From Paenibacillus massiliensis 2301065 = DSM 16942 (GTDB taxonomy: Bacteria; Bacillota; Bacilli; Paenibacillales; Paenibacillaceae), in assembly GCF_000377505.1 (NCBI RefSeq), contig NZ_KB898187.1, positions 310,001-374,000 of the forward strand: a stretch of 64,000 bases of DNA. The letters are read 5' to 3'. The number at the start of each line of letters is the position of its first letter. Position 1 is the stretch's first letter. Positions 16,820 to 25,361 of this stretch are shown in pieces. Below the pieces are notes generated by a model that ran no database searches, was not told the origin of the DNA, and saw nothing but the letters and a program-made list of their open reading frames with translations. The position numbers were made by a program, and so were the translations under genes.

Positions 16820-16970
16820 TTCACAAAATAGGACGGATTTGGCCCGAAATTAGCGTTCATAAGCAGAAATCATCCCCTCTTCGCACCCATGCTGCGATTC
16901 GCATCATTGCACAGTCAAAAGTGCTCCCTCTTGGGCGGACACGGTCTGTCAGCCTGTTGTCCTTGAAGAG

Positions 16971-17205
16971 CTAAGTAACGCCTACGCTAATAACACTTTT
17001 GATTCCTTTGCGCAAGTCTTTAAGCTTCTCTTTTCTTGGATCTTTGAGCTTACGCTGGACATTTAGAGTAAGCTGCTTATTTTCTTTACAAGATTGAATT
17101 TCTGCCGGTGGAAACATCTTCATCCCATTGTGCCGGGTTAGATTTTGGCACTTAAAGCCACGGCCCTAAGCACAACTAATAGAAGAAGATCTTCGGATTG
17201 AACAT
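16971..17205 (-). pseudogene. Possible decayed small gene, Lys-rich product, unrecognised
   Basis: A start at 17205 with AGAGGTGAT upstream opens MFNPKIFFY and then meets a stop. In a different frame, 16971-17123 encodes 50 residues beginning MKMFPPAEIQSCKENKQLTL and continuing with a lysine-rich helix-like stretch (RKLKDPRKEKLKDLRKGIK). The second frame is open further upstream through GRGFKCQNLTRHNG. One frameshift and one stop would join the two into a single protein of about 78 residues. I do not recognise it. It could be a relic or chance. The rest of the 547-base gap between 16739 and 17285 holds only the DUF2294 promoter. Confidence 0.3.
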
Positions 17206-17285
17206 AGAATCACCTCTATTTTTAACCTTCCTTATATTAGCATATTTATAACGATTTCACTTGATAAATCAGCATCTTTGTTTGT

Positions 17286-18767
17286 TTAACGTTCATTCTC
17301 CTCAGCACGAATGCGAAGCGCATAATAAGGCTTACTTGGCAAAGGGATGCGGCATTTCCCACGATAGCTCAAAGGTAACTTTGTGATACTTAAGCCTTGC
17401 GTGTCGATCCATTCAGCCGAAAAATCTACGTCCTCCGGGAGCTCAAGCTCACGGTAGCCCGGCTGATGTTGGCCATAGTAATGCAAGTAATATGAACCCT
17501 CCACTCCGAGTGCAGGCACGTCACGAAGCGGGATCGGCTGCGTATCAAGAGGCATTTCCTCGGCAATGTTGCGTAGAAAGCGTATCTGCTCCTGACTTCG
17601 TCCATATAACCTCCCGCCTTTGGACCACCAGATTTCATCATCGGGGTGAAGGTATGTCTCGCCGTGACTCGCATAGCCACCGCGGGTGAAGCTTTCCCAG
17701 ACACGATGCGTCATTTCCTCGGCACTCAGGTTGCCCCACCGTTGCTGCAAATTCCCTTCATAACCACATTCATCAACAATAACTGGCTTCTGATAGCGCT
17801 CTCGCCATGCCGTGACCAATGTGACGTCCCAGTGTTGAATGCTGCAGTGGGTAATCTCAGAGCGAGTATGATCATACATTACAACGCTTTCAGGAATGTA
17901 CATCGCTGTCCCGTTATGAATGGACAATAGATGATGGTGAGCATCTGCCTCTGATGCAATGCTTACCAGACGCTCCCAGTCCGGCATTGATTTGTCCCTC
18001 ATGAAATCATATTCATTCGCCATGGACCACCAGATGTTCCGATAAGCCCCAAGTCGTGCGATGGCATAACGGAGATATCGTTCATCCTCCTCCGCAGACA
18101 TGCGGTCGAAGCCCCACCGTCCTTTGTCATACGGATGAAACAAGATGACATCCGCTTCGATATGAAGCTCAAGCAATGATTCGATGCAGCGCTCGACATG
18201 CTCCCAGAATACTGGGTTAAAGCGTGCTTTATCAAAGCCCATGGCTGGCGAGCCCACAAAAGGAAATGACGCCGGCTCCTGGACATTAAATGAGTAATTT
18301 TTGGGAAATAAGCACATTCGTATTTTATTAAAAGGGCCCTCCGCAAGTGTCTGCAGCGTTAGCGTACGGATGGCTTCTGTCTGATGGATCCAAGCGTACG
18401 CTGTCGTACCGAACGGGAAGTATGGAGTGCCATCCGCATAGGCAAAATGATTCTCACCCTTCACCCTGACTGGACCATGAACCATATGTGCTGCAGTGAC
18501 ACAAGTGAAGCTCCCGTGTACCCCATTCAACTCAGGCGTATTGCTATGCGTTACGTATGTCCACTTTCCGATGACTTCGGGCATGAACCTGGTGATATAC
18601 AGACCACCTCCCGCATAAAAGCCAGTAATCATGATTTCCTTTTCTTCATGGCGAAAAATGACACTCCATTCTACATCCACGTAGGGATTGCCTTTGTCTG
18701 GGCCTAGCAACCGAAGTTCGAACCTTTCCCATTGGGCGACCGTTTCCTGACACATTGCATTTCCCAT
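17286..18767 (-). CDS. DUF5060/DUF4038 family glycoside hydrolase with DUF5605 tail
   Basis: The 493-residue protein opens with a beta-sandwich domain (DUF5060: VAQWERFELRL, GFYAGGGLYITRFMPEVIGKW). A TIM-barrel like DUF4038 or GH5-type enzymes follows, with FPFGTTAYAW, NIWWSMANEYDF (probable acid/base Glu) and KPVIVDECGYEG (probable nucleophile Glu). The last 90 residues resemble the DUF5605 cap. There is no signal peptide, so it likely acts inside the cell on imported oligosaccharides. Members of this group have been linked to plant cell-wall glycans such as apiose- or rhamnose-containing pectin. The exact substrate cannot be told. The start follows AAAGGTGAGGATTTATC. Confidence 0.82.
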   Translation of the reverse strand: MGNAMCQETVAQWERFELRLLGPDKGNPYVDVEWSVIFRHEEKEIMITGFYAGGGLYITRFMPEVIGKWTYVTHSNTPELNGVHGSFTCVTAAHMVHGPVRVKGENHFAYADGTPYFPFGTTAYAWIHQTEAIRTLTLQTLAEGPFNKIRMCLFPKNYSFNVQEPASFPFVGSPAMGFDKARFNPVFWEHVERCIESLLELHIEADVILFHPYDKGRWGFDRMSAEEDERYLRYAIARLGAYRNIWWSMANEYDFMRDKSMPDWERLVSIASEADAHHHLLSIHNGTAMYIPESVVMYDHTRSEITHCSIQHWDVTLVTAWRERYQKPVIVDECGYEGNLQQRWGNLSAEEMTHRVWESFTRGGYASHGETYLHPDDEIWWSKGGRLYGRSQEQIRFLRNIAEEMPLDTQPIPLRDVPALGVEGSYYLHYYGQHQPGYRELELPEDVDFSAEWIDTQGLSITKLPLSYRGKCRIPLPSKPYYALRIRAEENER

Positions 18768-19102
18768 GATAAATCCTCACCTTTCTCATCGTGATCATCC
18801 AAGCCAGAGAATGTCTCTGTTACATGCATCGCATATGCCGTTAAGTTAACTTAGTACATGTATATTTCAATACAAAATGGAACATTCAACAACTATTACA
18901 ATACGAGCCGTGGTTCGAAAATCCTTCCGGAAAATCCCCTTTTTATTGTCGAAATTGGAAGCAAATATCCCTTCCATTTTCTCAAGTTTGGCTGATTGAA
19001 ATTTTAATTTGCACGGATTAAAAATGGGAGTATAATGATCTAGGAAATTCGGCAGTGTAACTTTCACGCTGGCATTTTCACACTCACTACACTGTCTAAA
19101 GG
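18768..19102. other. Divergent intergenic region
   Basis: This 335-base AT-rich gap separates two divergent genes. It holds the EamA promoter at 19009-19036. Towards the glycosidase only a weak promoter-like pair is visible. A 66-codon minus-strand frame in it has no ribosome site and looks accidental. Confidence 0.5.
19009..19036 (+). promoter_or_regulatory. Sigma-A promoter of the EamA transporter
   Basis: TTGCAC (19009-19014) and TATAAT (19031-19036) are separated by 16 bases, 67 bases upstream of the start codon. Confidence 0.7.
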
Positions 19103-20032
19103 ATGCGTGTCAAATTGAATAGACATAAGGCCAATTTGCTTGTTTTGCTCGTTACTCTTGGATGGGGATTTTCCTACCTGTTCATGAAATTAGGGTTGGA
19201 GTCCATCGAAGAATTTAACCTGCTTGCGCTTCGGTTCGGAATTGCCTTTATTGTAACAGCTGCTATTTTTTACAAGCGCCTGCGTGTTATCGACAAAACA
19301 ACCATTGGTTACGGAGCGCTGCTCGGAGGAATTTTACTTGGGGTATGCGCTTTTATCCTGTTTGGTCTGAAGACCACCAGCACCTCGAATGCCGGCTTTC
19401 TAGTCGGGCTCACAGTTATTTTTGTTCCTTTGCTAAATGTAATCCTTTTCCGTAAAAGGATGGAGGAAAGTCATCTGATTGGTGCTCTGCTGGCTATCGC
19501 CGGGATCGGTATGCTGACCTTGAATAGCGAGCTAAGCATGCACCCGGGCGATATACTTTGTATTGCGGGGGGAATTTGTAATGCGCTGTATATTCTGGTC
19601 ACTGGTGCAGCGGTGAAAAAATGCGATTCAATTGCGGTAGGCGTGTTGTCCTTGGGCTTCACAGCCGTTTTCGCACTCATTCTCTCTTTCTTTTTTGAGT
19701 CACCGGTCTTTCCTGTCACGTTCAATGGCTGGTTGGCTATTTTGGCTCTCAGCCTGGTCTGCAGCGCTTTTTGCTTCATTGCCCAGTCGATATCTCTAAA
19801 GTATATCGCACCTGTGCAGTTGGGATTAATGTATGCTTTGGAGCCTATATTCGCTGCTGTCGTTGCCTTTATTTTCGTGGGGGAACGATTAACCTTACAG
19901 GGATATGCGGGAGCTATACTAGTAGTGAGCGGAATACTTATCTCTCAATGGATGGAGCAGCGGAAAAAGCAAGGTCATCGGTACGCATACGCCCTCTCTC
20001 CTTCGGGAAGGGGGGACAAGCACCCTACGTGA
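19103..20032 (+). CDS. EamA/DMT family transporter
   Basis: This 309-residue protein has about ten membrane helices in two EamA repeats, beginning LLVLLVTLGWGFSYLFMKLGLESI. The second repeat carries the typical YIAPVQLGLMYALEPIFAAVVAFIFVGERL. Family members export amino acids and other small metabolites; the substrate here is unknown. The C-terminus carries a short basic cytoplasmic tail. It is a single-gene unit with its own promoter and is followed by a terminator about 170 bases on. Nothing in the neighbourhood points to a partner enzyme. Confidence 0.88.
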   Translation: MRVKLNRHKANLLVLLVTLGWGFSYLFMKLGLESIEEFNLLALRFGIAFIVTAAIFYKRLRVIDKTTIGYGALLGGILLGVCAFILFGLKTTSTSNAGFLVGLTVIFVPLLNVILFRKRMEESHLIGALLAIAGIGMLTLNSELSMHPGDILCIAGGICNALYILVTGAAVKKCDSIAVGVLSLGFTAVFALILSFFFESPVFPVTFNGWLAILALSLVCSAFCFIAQSISLKYIAPVQLGLMYALEPIFAAVVAFIFVGERLTLQGYAGAILVVSGILISQWMEQRKKQGHRYAYALSPSGRGDKHPT

Positions 20033-20200
20033 TGTGCCCTGACTTCGCGAGTCAGCGACAAGCAAGGTGAATTACACACAAATGCTTGGCTAGATCAACA
20101 ATAAATTCCTGGTTAAATTGAAATCATGCATATGGATAAATGTGTCTAATTCATTATATATGCCCCGAGATTTTTTTCATATTGTATGGACTAATGTGTA

Positions 20201-20236
20201 AAAAGCCGCTAATACCCACAGAGCGGCTTTTTTTAT
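20201..20236 (+). terminator. Rho-independent terminator
   Basis: AAGCCGCT pairs with AGCGGCTT around an 11-base loop, with A residues before and T residues after. It can end the EamA transcript and also the convergent gene at 20326. The 293 bases from 20033 to 20325 hold nothing else recognisable. Confidence 0.82.
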
Positions 20237-20325
20237 TCCTTTTGATTTTTTATTTCTTTTGTTCATATTAGTTCCTGTAGTCCTTTTTGGTGCTGATGTG
20301 CAGCAATTTGAGCATGATTATCGAA

Positions 20326-21345
20326 TCAATAGGTTCTTTGCTGTGCGGATACAGCATAATCATCCAGCTCCTTCATCACGCCATGGAGCAGTGTGCGCTC
20401 AAGCTGAAGGTAAGTATGCAGTTTTTGTTCGATCCGGCTGAACAGCATTCTATCGTTTTTAAAATTAAATTTCAAAACCAGATTTCTTAGTGACTCGTGC
20501 TGCTGCACAATCAGGGTATAGCGTTCGATCACATCATCGTCTGGCTTCAGAATCGACAGCTCCATCAAATATCGCAAGCGTTGTAGCATTATTATTTTGT
20601 GCTCCCAGAACAAGTGAAAGGCTCTGCGATCGATTTGAACAAATGATGTTGAATGAAGCTTGTCCTTTACTTTCTCAATCGAATGTTCCACCGCCTTCAT
20701 GCCGAACAGCGTCTTCTCCTTGAAGCTTAGATCTACTGTGATCGTTGAATTCAGGTAGCGGCGAATCGACTCAGCGATCTGATCAATCTGCAGCGAATGA
20801 TCCCGTTCTTCACGAATACTGAGAAGATGGACATTCTTGAAAAATTCGTTATCGCTAACTATACTGTAATACCCTTGCTCGATCTCTTCGATTGGACACT
20901 CCGTCTTTATATATTTGCCATCAGCCAAATTATCTGCCATCAGAAAGGTTCGTTTCTGTTCATCATAGCCATACACCAATATTTCGTGCCAATGACTTAC
21001 TTGCTTATATTGCTTAGAAACAGATATGTAGGAGCGGTCTACGTAGAAGTAAAGGTAATAATCAGCATAAAGAGATTCTATGATAAAATCCGTCAGGCTC
21101 TCCCATTTTCGCTTCAGAATATCACGGGGGATTATATGATGATTAATCCATGGAATATTATCCAGCAAGATATGATGGTTATCGAAAAAGTAGGAATCCC
21201 AGTCCTCCACATAGCGAATCTGTATGAAATTGTTGTACAGCCAGGGCAAGTAATGATCGTTGTTCGAGAGCATAGAAGTGACACTTCCATAGATATTGTA
21301 TGTGTAAAATGTCGGCTCATAGAATGGCAGGATAATTGAAGCCAT
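20326..21345 (-). CDS. C39-like / BtrH N-terminal-like protein, unknown function
   Basis: The 339-residue protein resembles proteins with a butirosin BtrH N-terminal (C39 peptidase-like) fold found in natural-product clusters. The most typical stretch is YFYVDRSYISVSKQYKQVSH followed by WHEILVYGYDEQKRTFLMADN, where His and Asp/Asn of a papain-like site would lie. The only cysteine in the protein is at TECPIEE, so no catalytic Cys sits near the N-terminus and peptidase activity is doubtful. The C-terminal half is helical and charged. I start it at the ATG at 21345 because GGAGGT sits six bases upstream. No NRPS, PKS or lantibiotic genes are nearby, so it stands alone here. Confidence 0.5.
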   Translation of the reverse strand: MASIILPFYEPTFYTYNIYGSVTSMLSNNDHYLPWLYNNFIQIRYVEDWDSYFFDNHHILLDNIPWINHHIIPRDILKRKWESLTDFIIESLYADYYLYFYVDRSYISVSKQYKQVSHWHEILVYGYDEQKRTFLMADNLADGKYIKTECPIEEIEQGYYSIVSDNEFFKNVHLLSIREERDHSLQIDQIAESIRRYLNSTITVDLSFKEKTLFGMKAVEHSIEKVKDKLHSTSFVQIDRRAFHLFWEHKIIMLQRLRYLMELSILKPDDDVIERYTLIVQQHESLRNLVLKFNFKNDRMLFSRIEQKLHTYLQLERTLLHGVMKELDDYAVSAQQRTY

Positions 21346-21551
21346 GCTCATACCTCCCACGGGTTTTAAATTGACTTGCACTCTGTAAGGTAAATACTTC
21401 TACAATAATTACCAACTCCCTCCATGTTAGCCTGTTTTTTTTGTATGAAAGTTTCAAGATATACGACAATTTCCCTGAGTCTGTTGTATACACAATAGAA
21501 TCGCTGAAATGAACGATTTATAAGCCTTGTATTCTATCCCTGCTTCTATAC

Positions 21552-21588
21552 AATTATGGACAGATGTTGTTAAAACATCACTTGTAGC
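21552..21588 (+). promoter_or_regulatory. Promoter element shared with the SDR gene at 44898
   Basis: Thirty-one of these 37 bases are identical, without gaps, to 44823-44859. The core is the palindrome GATGT-N7-ACATC. In both places it lies 35 to 50 bases upstream of the start codon of the gene it precedes. It is probably an operator for the same TetR-type repressor. Confidence 0.6.
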
Positions 21589-21634
21589 CGTATATAAGAT
21601 GATAGGGGTTGTTTTTTTGGTAAGGCATAATCGA

Positions 21635-22801
21635 ATGTTGATTTTCATACTGACTGTAGGTGTATTCGGCATTTTGAATACCGAGATGGGTGTTATTGGT
21701 ATATTACCTTCCCTTGCCGAGCACTTTAATGTGAGCGTCACACAAGCGGGATTACTGGTAAGTGTATTTGCTCTGGGTATCGCCGTCTCTGGCCCGATCC
21801 TGCCGTTAATCCTGTCAGGTGTCGATCGTCGGAAGGTCATGTTACTTGTGTTGGGTGTCTTTGTGGCAGGAAATGTGGTGGCTATGCTCACGACCAGCTT
21901 CACAGTGTTGTTGGTTGCCCGTATCATCCCGGCCCTTCTGCACCCTGTCTACTGTTCTTTGGCCTTTACCGCAGCTGCCTCCTCCGTGAGTAAAGAAGAA
22001 GCACCCAAAGCAGTTGCCAAGGTATTCGTCGGTGTCTCTGCCGGTATGGTAGCCGGGGTACCGATCGCAAGCTTCATAGATAGTGCAGTATCCTATGAGA
22101 TGGCTATGGCGTTTTTCGCTATTGTGAATATTTTCGTTTTTGTGGCAACGCTGTTGTTTGTGCCTTCCATGCCAGTAAAAGAAAGACTTTCCTACGGTGA
22201 TCAATTCGCGGTGTTAAAAAAGCCGATTGTGTGGATCTCCATCATCGCGGTTGTGTTGATGAATTCGTCTGTCTTCGGCGTCTACAGTTATGTGACAGAG
22301 TACCTGAACATGGTGACGAATATGTCTCCACGTGAGATCAGCTTGACGTTACTCCTATTTGGCGGAGCCAATATGGTCGGCAACCTGGTTGCTGGAAGGC
22401 TGCTTGCTCGCCATGCTGGCTATTTCATCATTATTTCTCCCCTACTCCTGGGTGTAGTCTATACCGTTTTATTTCTCATTGGAAGCTTTCCCGTACCTGT
22501 AGCATTCATTACTATAGTGTGGGGAGTACTCGCCGGAGGCATTATGGCCAATATGAATCAATACTTGATCTCGTCTGCGGCACCTGAAGCTCCCGATTTT
22601 GCCAATGGTTTGTTTATATCCGCGTGCAACATTGGAACCACTGTTGGGGCTGCGTTTGGCGGCTTATTTATATCAGGCCTGGGTGTGAAATATGTTGTAT
22701 GGGTGGGCGTTCTTTCTGTGATATTAGGTCTGGTAACGATCTTGCTCAGACACTCATCTCACAGATCGGTCACACACAAGGCTAAGCAATATTCAGCCTA
22801 A
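21635..22801 (+). CDS. MFS drug/metabolite efflux transporter (DHA1 type)
   Basis: The 388-residue form starting at 21635 begins MLIFILTVGVFGILNTEMGV and has twelve predicted helices. The sequence resembles AraJ/YdhP-like sugar or drug exporters, with GIAVSGPILPLILSGVDRRKVML as motif A and ALLHPVYCSLAFTAAASSV in helix 4. An upstream in-frame ATG at 21527 would add a non-hydrophobic 36 residues and would swallow the putative operator, so I reject it. The upstream element is nearly identical to that of an SDR gene 23 kb away. This suggests repression by the TetR encoded at 44160 or a relative. The substrate is unknown. Confidence 0.85.
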   Translation: MLIFILTVGVFGILNTEMGVIGILPSLAEHFNVSVTQAGLLVSVFALGIAVSGPILPLILSGVDRRKVMLLVLGVFVAGNVVAMLTTSFTVLLVARIIPALLHPVYCSLAFTAAASSVSKEEAPKAVAKVFVGVSAGMVAGVPIASFIDSAVSYEMAMAFFAIVNIFVFVATLLFVPSMPVKERLSYGDQFAVLKKPIVWISIIAVVLMNSSVFGVYSYVTEYLNMVTNMSPREISLTLLLFGGANMVGNLVAGRLLARHAGYFIIISPLLLGVVYTVLFLIGSFPVPVAFITIVWGVLAGGIMANMNQYLISSAAPEAPDFANGLFISACNIGTTVGAAFGGLFISGLGVKYVVWVGVLSVILGLVTILLRHSSHRSVTHKAKQYSA

Positions 22802-22808
22802 AAGAAAC

Positions 22809-22844
22809 CCGCCTCATTAGACGTTTGCGTTGAAATGAGGCGGA
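22809..22844. terminator. Hairpin between convergent genes
   Basis: CCGCCTCATT pairs with AATGAGGCGG around a 15-base loop. It has no strong T-run, but it sits between the convergent MFS and hydrolase genes and probably terminates both. Confidence 0.6.
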
Positions 22845-22864
22845 CTATCTGCACAACTACACCC

Positions 22865-24025
22865 TTACAGCGCTGAAAAAATACGTACCGTTAATCCCCC
22901 TGAATATCCCTCTAGGACTGCTGTCAAATCGGAATAATTTAGAAATGCGAGTGCCTTACTGTCTGTAGTCACCTTCGGCTTCCATTCCTCATCTATCCGT
23001 TGGTTCACAATATGTAATCGGCACTTCTCACCCGGATAGTCCGTGCCCTCCAGTATATATTCAGCTCGAAGCTTGACAACTCCATTCCCAAAGTACTCTT
23101 GTACATCCTCAGCTCCGGGTAAAATGTGACCTGTGAAGTATGGGCCTTCACAGCTGCCTGTGAAAAATATTGCGATCTGTCTATAAGTACCTTCTTCCCT
23201 CCGAAGCTCCCTGCCTGTAATCTGTATGTCGATCGTTAGCACTTCTTTTTTGCCAAGTAAAAATTGTTGGATGGATACGATTGCGCCAGAGGTCTGCTTT
23301 TCCGTAAATTGATGTCCAGCATTTTTTATCAGTTGCAGGTGACACTGCCCTGGTTCATAGCATTCCTTCGCCTTAATGGAGTAATTGTAATGTACGATTT
23401 CATCCGCTGTGCCATGTAGCAGCAGCACGGGGCCATGATAGGGCCTAATTTCGTCGAACGGATCCATATCTACCACGGCATCATGGAACTTCTTACTGAT
23501 TAGCATCTGCCCACAATCAATAAGCTCTGGAACATCATGGACATGATATGAAGAGTTGGCGAGGGTACCGCTGCGTGCATGATCCGGAATACAGAGTGCA
23601 GGATAGATGAGGATTAGCGACTCTACTTCGTCCGGGCATTGTGCAGCTACGAGAGCCGAGACGAATCCACCCTGGCTGAAGCCCATGAGAGTCAATCGCT
23701 TGGCATCTATATAAGGCAGCTTTACAATATCATGCATAACAACTTTGAGATCCTCGCATTCTGTCAAGATCGTCATGTCCGTCGTTTCTCCGTCACTTCT
23801 CCCCTCCCCATTGGCAGAGCCCCCACAAAAGTCAAAGCAAAACGCGGCATAGCCCCATGATGCAAGTGCCATGCAATAGTCCACTAGATTCATGGAATTC
23901 CCACCGAATCCATGACTGACAATGACGGCCGGAAGATGATCTCCCTGTGGCAAGTATTCTCTTCCACGAATGGTTAACCCATCTCGTATGCAACTAAAAT
24001 CACGCTCACTAATCGCATTATTCAT
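22865..24025 (-). CDS. Alpha/beta hydrolase fused to a DUF3237 domain
   Basis: Residues 1-245 form a serine hydrolase of the dienelactone-hydrolase/S9 type. SHGFGGNSMN supplies the oxyanion region, GFSQGG the nucleophile elbow, LLHGTADEIVHYNYS the acid and NAGHQFT the histidine. Residues 250 onwards (LTIDIQITGRELRREEGTYR to LHIVNQRI) match the DUF3237 barrel domain. There is no signal peptide. The start at 24025 has GAGGGAGGG nine bases upstream; two earlier ATG codons overlap the ribosome site. The fusion suggests an esterase acting on a small bulky ester whose product is bound or isomerised by the DUF3237 part. The substrate is unknown. Confidence 0.82.
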   Translation of the reverse strand: MNNAISERDFSCIRDGLTIRGREYLPQGDHLPAVIVSHGFGGNSMNLVDYCMALASWGYAAFCFDFCGGSANGEGRSDGETTDMTILTECEDLKVVMHDIVKLPYIDAKRLTLMGFSQGGFVSALVAAQCPDEVESLILIYPALCIPDHARSGTLANSSYHVHDVPELIDCGQMLISKKFHDAVVDMDPFDEIRPYHGPVLLLHGTADEIVHYNYSIKAKECYEPGQCHLQLIKNAGHQFTEKQTSGAIVSIQQFLLGKKEVLTIDIQITGRELRREEGTYRQIAIFFTGSCEGPYFTGHILPGAEDVQEYFGNGVVKLRAEYILEGTDYPGEKCRLHIVNQRIDEEWKPKVTTDSKALAFLNYSDLTAVLEGYSGGLTVRIFSAL

Positions 24026-24156
24026 TCGCTCCATCCCTCCCTCTTTGATCATAATACGCTTACATCAAAACATATATATGTTTATTTCTGTTTTCTAAAT
24101 ATAGACAATTATCTACACTAAATATTATAAATAATGGTTTAGTTACATAATTTATG

Positions 24157-24185
24157 TTGACACTACAATATTTGAACGATACAAT
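24157..24185 (+). promoter_or_regulatory. Sigma-A promoter of the pectate lyase
   Basis: TTGACA (24157-24162) and TACAAT (24180-24185) are spaced by 17 bases, 46 bases before the start codon. A palindrome AAACATATATATGTTT lies upstream at 24068-24083 and could be an operator. Confidence 0.78.
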
Positions 24186-24230
24186 CATTATGTAAAAATA
24201 AGGATAAATGACAAAGGATGGTGAATATTT

Positions 24231-25274
24231 ATGAAAGGGCTTACAAAATGGATGGTCGCTGCTGCTCTCCTGATCTTAACCTTCTCTTCCATCTCACCTA
24301 CTTATGGTGCAGCCAACTTTCCGAACACGGGCACGACGGGGCTCACCGGATTCGCGGGGAATGCCAAAAATGAAAATGGTGTCTCCAAATCTGCAGTCAC
24401 AGGCGGCAAAAACGGACAAATCATCTACATCAATAATCTGAATGATCTGCGAACGCACATTGCGGACACGACTCCTAAAATTCTGGTCATCGAGCGCAAC
24501 ATCTCGTCGTCCTCACTCCAGAAAGTTAATTTTGGCGCAAATAAGACAATCGTCGGCTCATATGACAACCATACGCTTACGAATATTCACTTCCGCTCCA
24601 CTTCCTCCTCCAGCAATGTTATTTTTCAGAACCTGAAATTCGAGCATTCTGCCAGCATCAACGCGAACGATGATATTCAGTTGTACATTACCTCTGGCTC
24701 TAACTACTGGATTGATCATGTGACGTTCTCAGGTCACAATTACAGCTCTGGCGGTGGAGATCTGGACAAGCTCCTGTATATTGGCGATAGAGCTGACTAT
24801 ATTACGATCAGCAATTCCAAATTTGCCAATCATAGATACGGAATTATTCTGGGACATCCCAATGACGGCAACAGTAGCTACAACGGTGTGCCTCATGTGA
24901 CCATGTCTAATAACTATTTTGAGAACCTGTACGTTCGTGGTCCAGGGCTCATGAGATACGGATACTTCCATATCAAAAACAACTATGCTAACAACTTCAA
25001 CCAGGCGATTACGATTGGTGAGAAAGCTCGCATTTACTCGGAGAACAACTATTTCGGAGCTGGTGCGGAAAAAGGCGGTATACTCGATGACAAGGCTAAC
25101 GGTGAATTCACGGATACTGGCAGCACACCGGCTCTAACTGCTCCAAAGTCCCCAAAAACAAATTGGAGACCTAGCAGTAACTACAGCTATGAAGTGCGTG
25201 ATGCGAGCTATGCGCGTGAGTTCGTGACCAAATACGCCGGCTCATCCAATACAACACTTGTTTTTGGCAAATAA
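24231..25274 (+). CDS. Secreted pectate lyase, polysaccharide lyase family 1
   Basis: The enzyme cleaves polygalacturonate by beta-elimination outside the cell. A signal peptide of about 27 residues ([20 protein letters not shown], then ending near TYGA) precedes a parallel beta-helix of 320 residues. PL1 marks are [34 protein letters not shown] and [19 protein letters not shown], which holds the catalytic arginine region. Total length of 347 residues is on the short side but complete. It has its own promoter and terminator. With the PL9 enzyme at 45761 it indicates growth on pectin. Confidence 0.93.
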   Translation: MKGLTKWMVAAALLILTFSSISPTYGAANFPNTGTTGLTGFAGNAKNENGVSKSAVTGGKNGQIIYINNLNDLRTHIADTTPKILVIERNISSSSLQKVNFGANKTIVGSYDNHTLTNIHFRSTSSSSNVIFQNLKFEHSASINANDDIQLYITSGSNYWIDHVTFSGHNYSSGGGDLDKLLYIGDRADYITISNSKFANHRYGIILGHPNDGNSSYNGVPHVTMSNNYFENLYVRGPGLMRYGYFHIKNNYANNFNQAITIGEKARIYSENNYFGAGAEKGGILDDKANGEFTDTGSTPALTAPKSPKTNWRPSSNYSYEVRDASYAREFVTKYAGSSNTTLVFGK

Positions 25275-25315
25275 TCATTTAAAAGAATTAGACCTGTTGA
25301 AAATGGTGTCTAAAT

Positions 25316-25356
25316 GATGTTGTGGATGGTTATGGGACTGCAACATCCACAACATC
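25316..25356. terminator. Bidirectional terminator
   Basis: GATGTTGTGGATG pairs with CATCCACAACATC in a 13-base-pair stem between the convergent pectate lyase and FAD oxidase genes. Confidence 0.78.
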
Positions 25357-25361
25357 AAGCT

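Noticed and set aside
18867..19067. 66-codon minus-strand frame in the gap before the EamA gene
   Set aside because: It has no ribosome site, odd composition and overlaps a clear promoter for the other strand.
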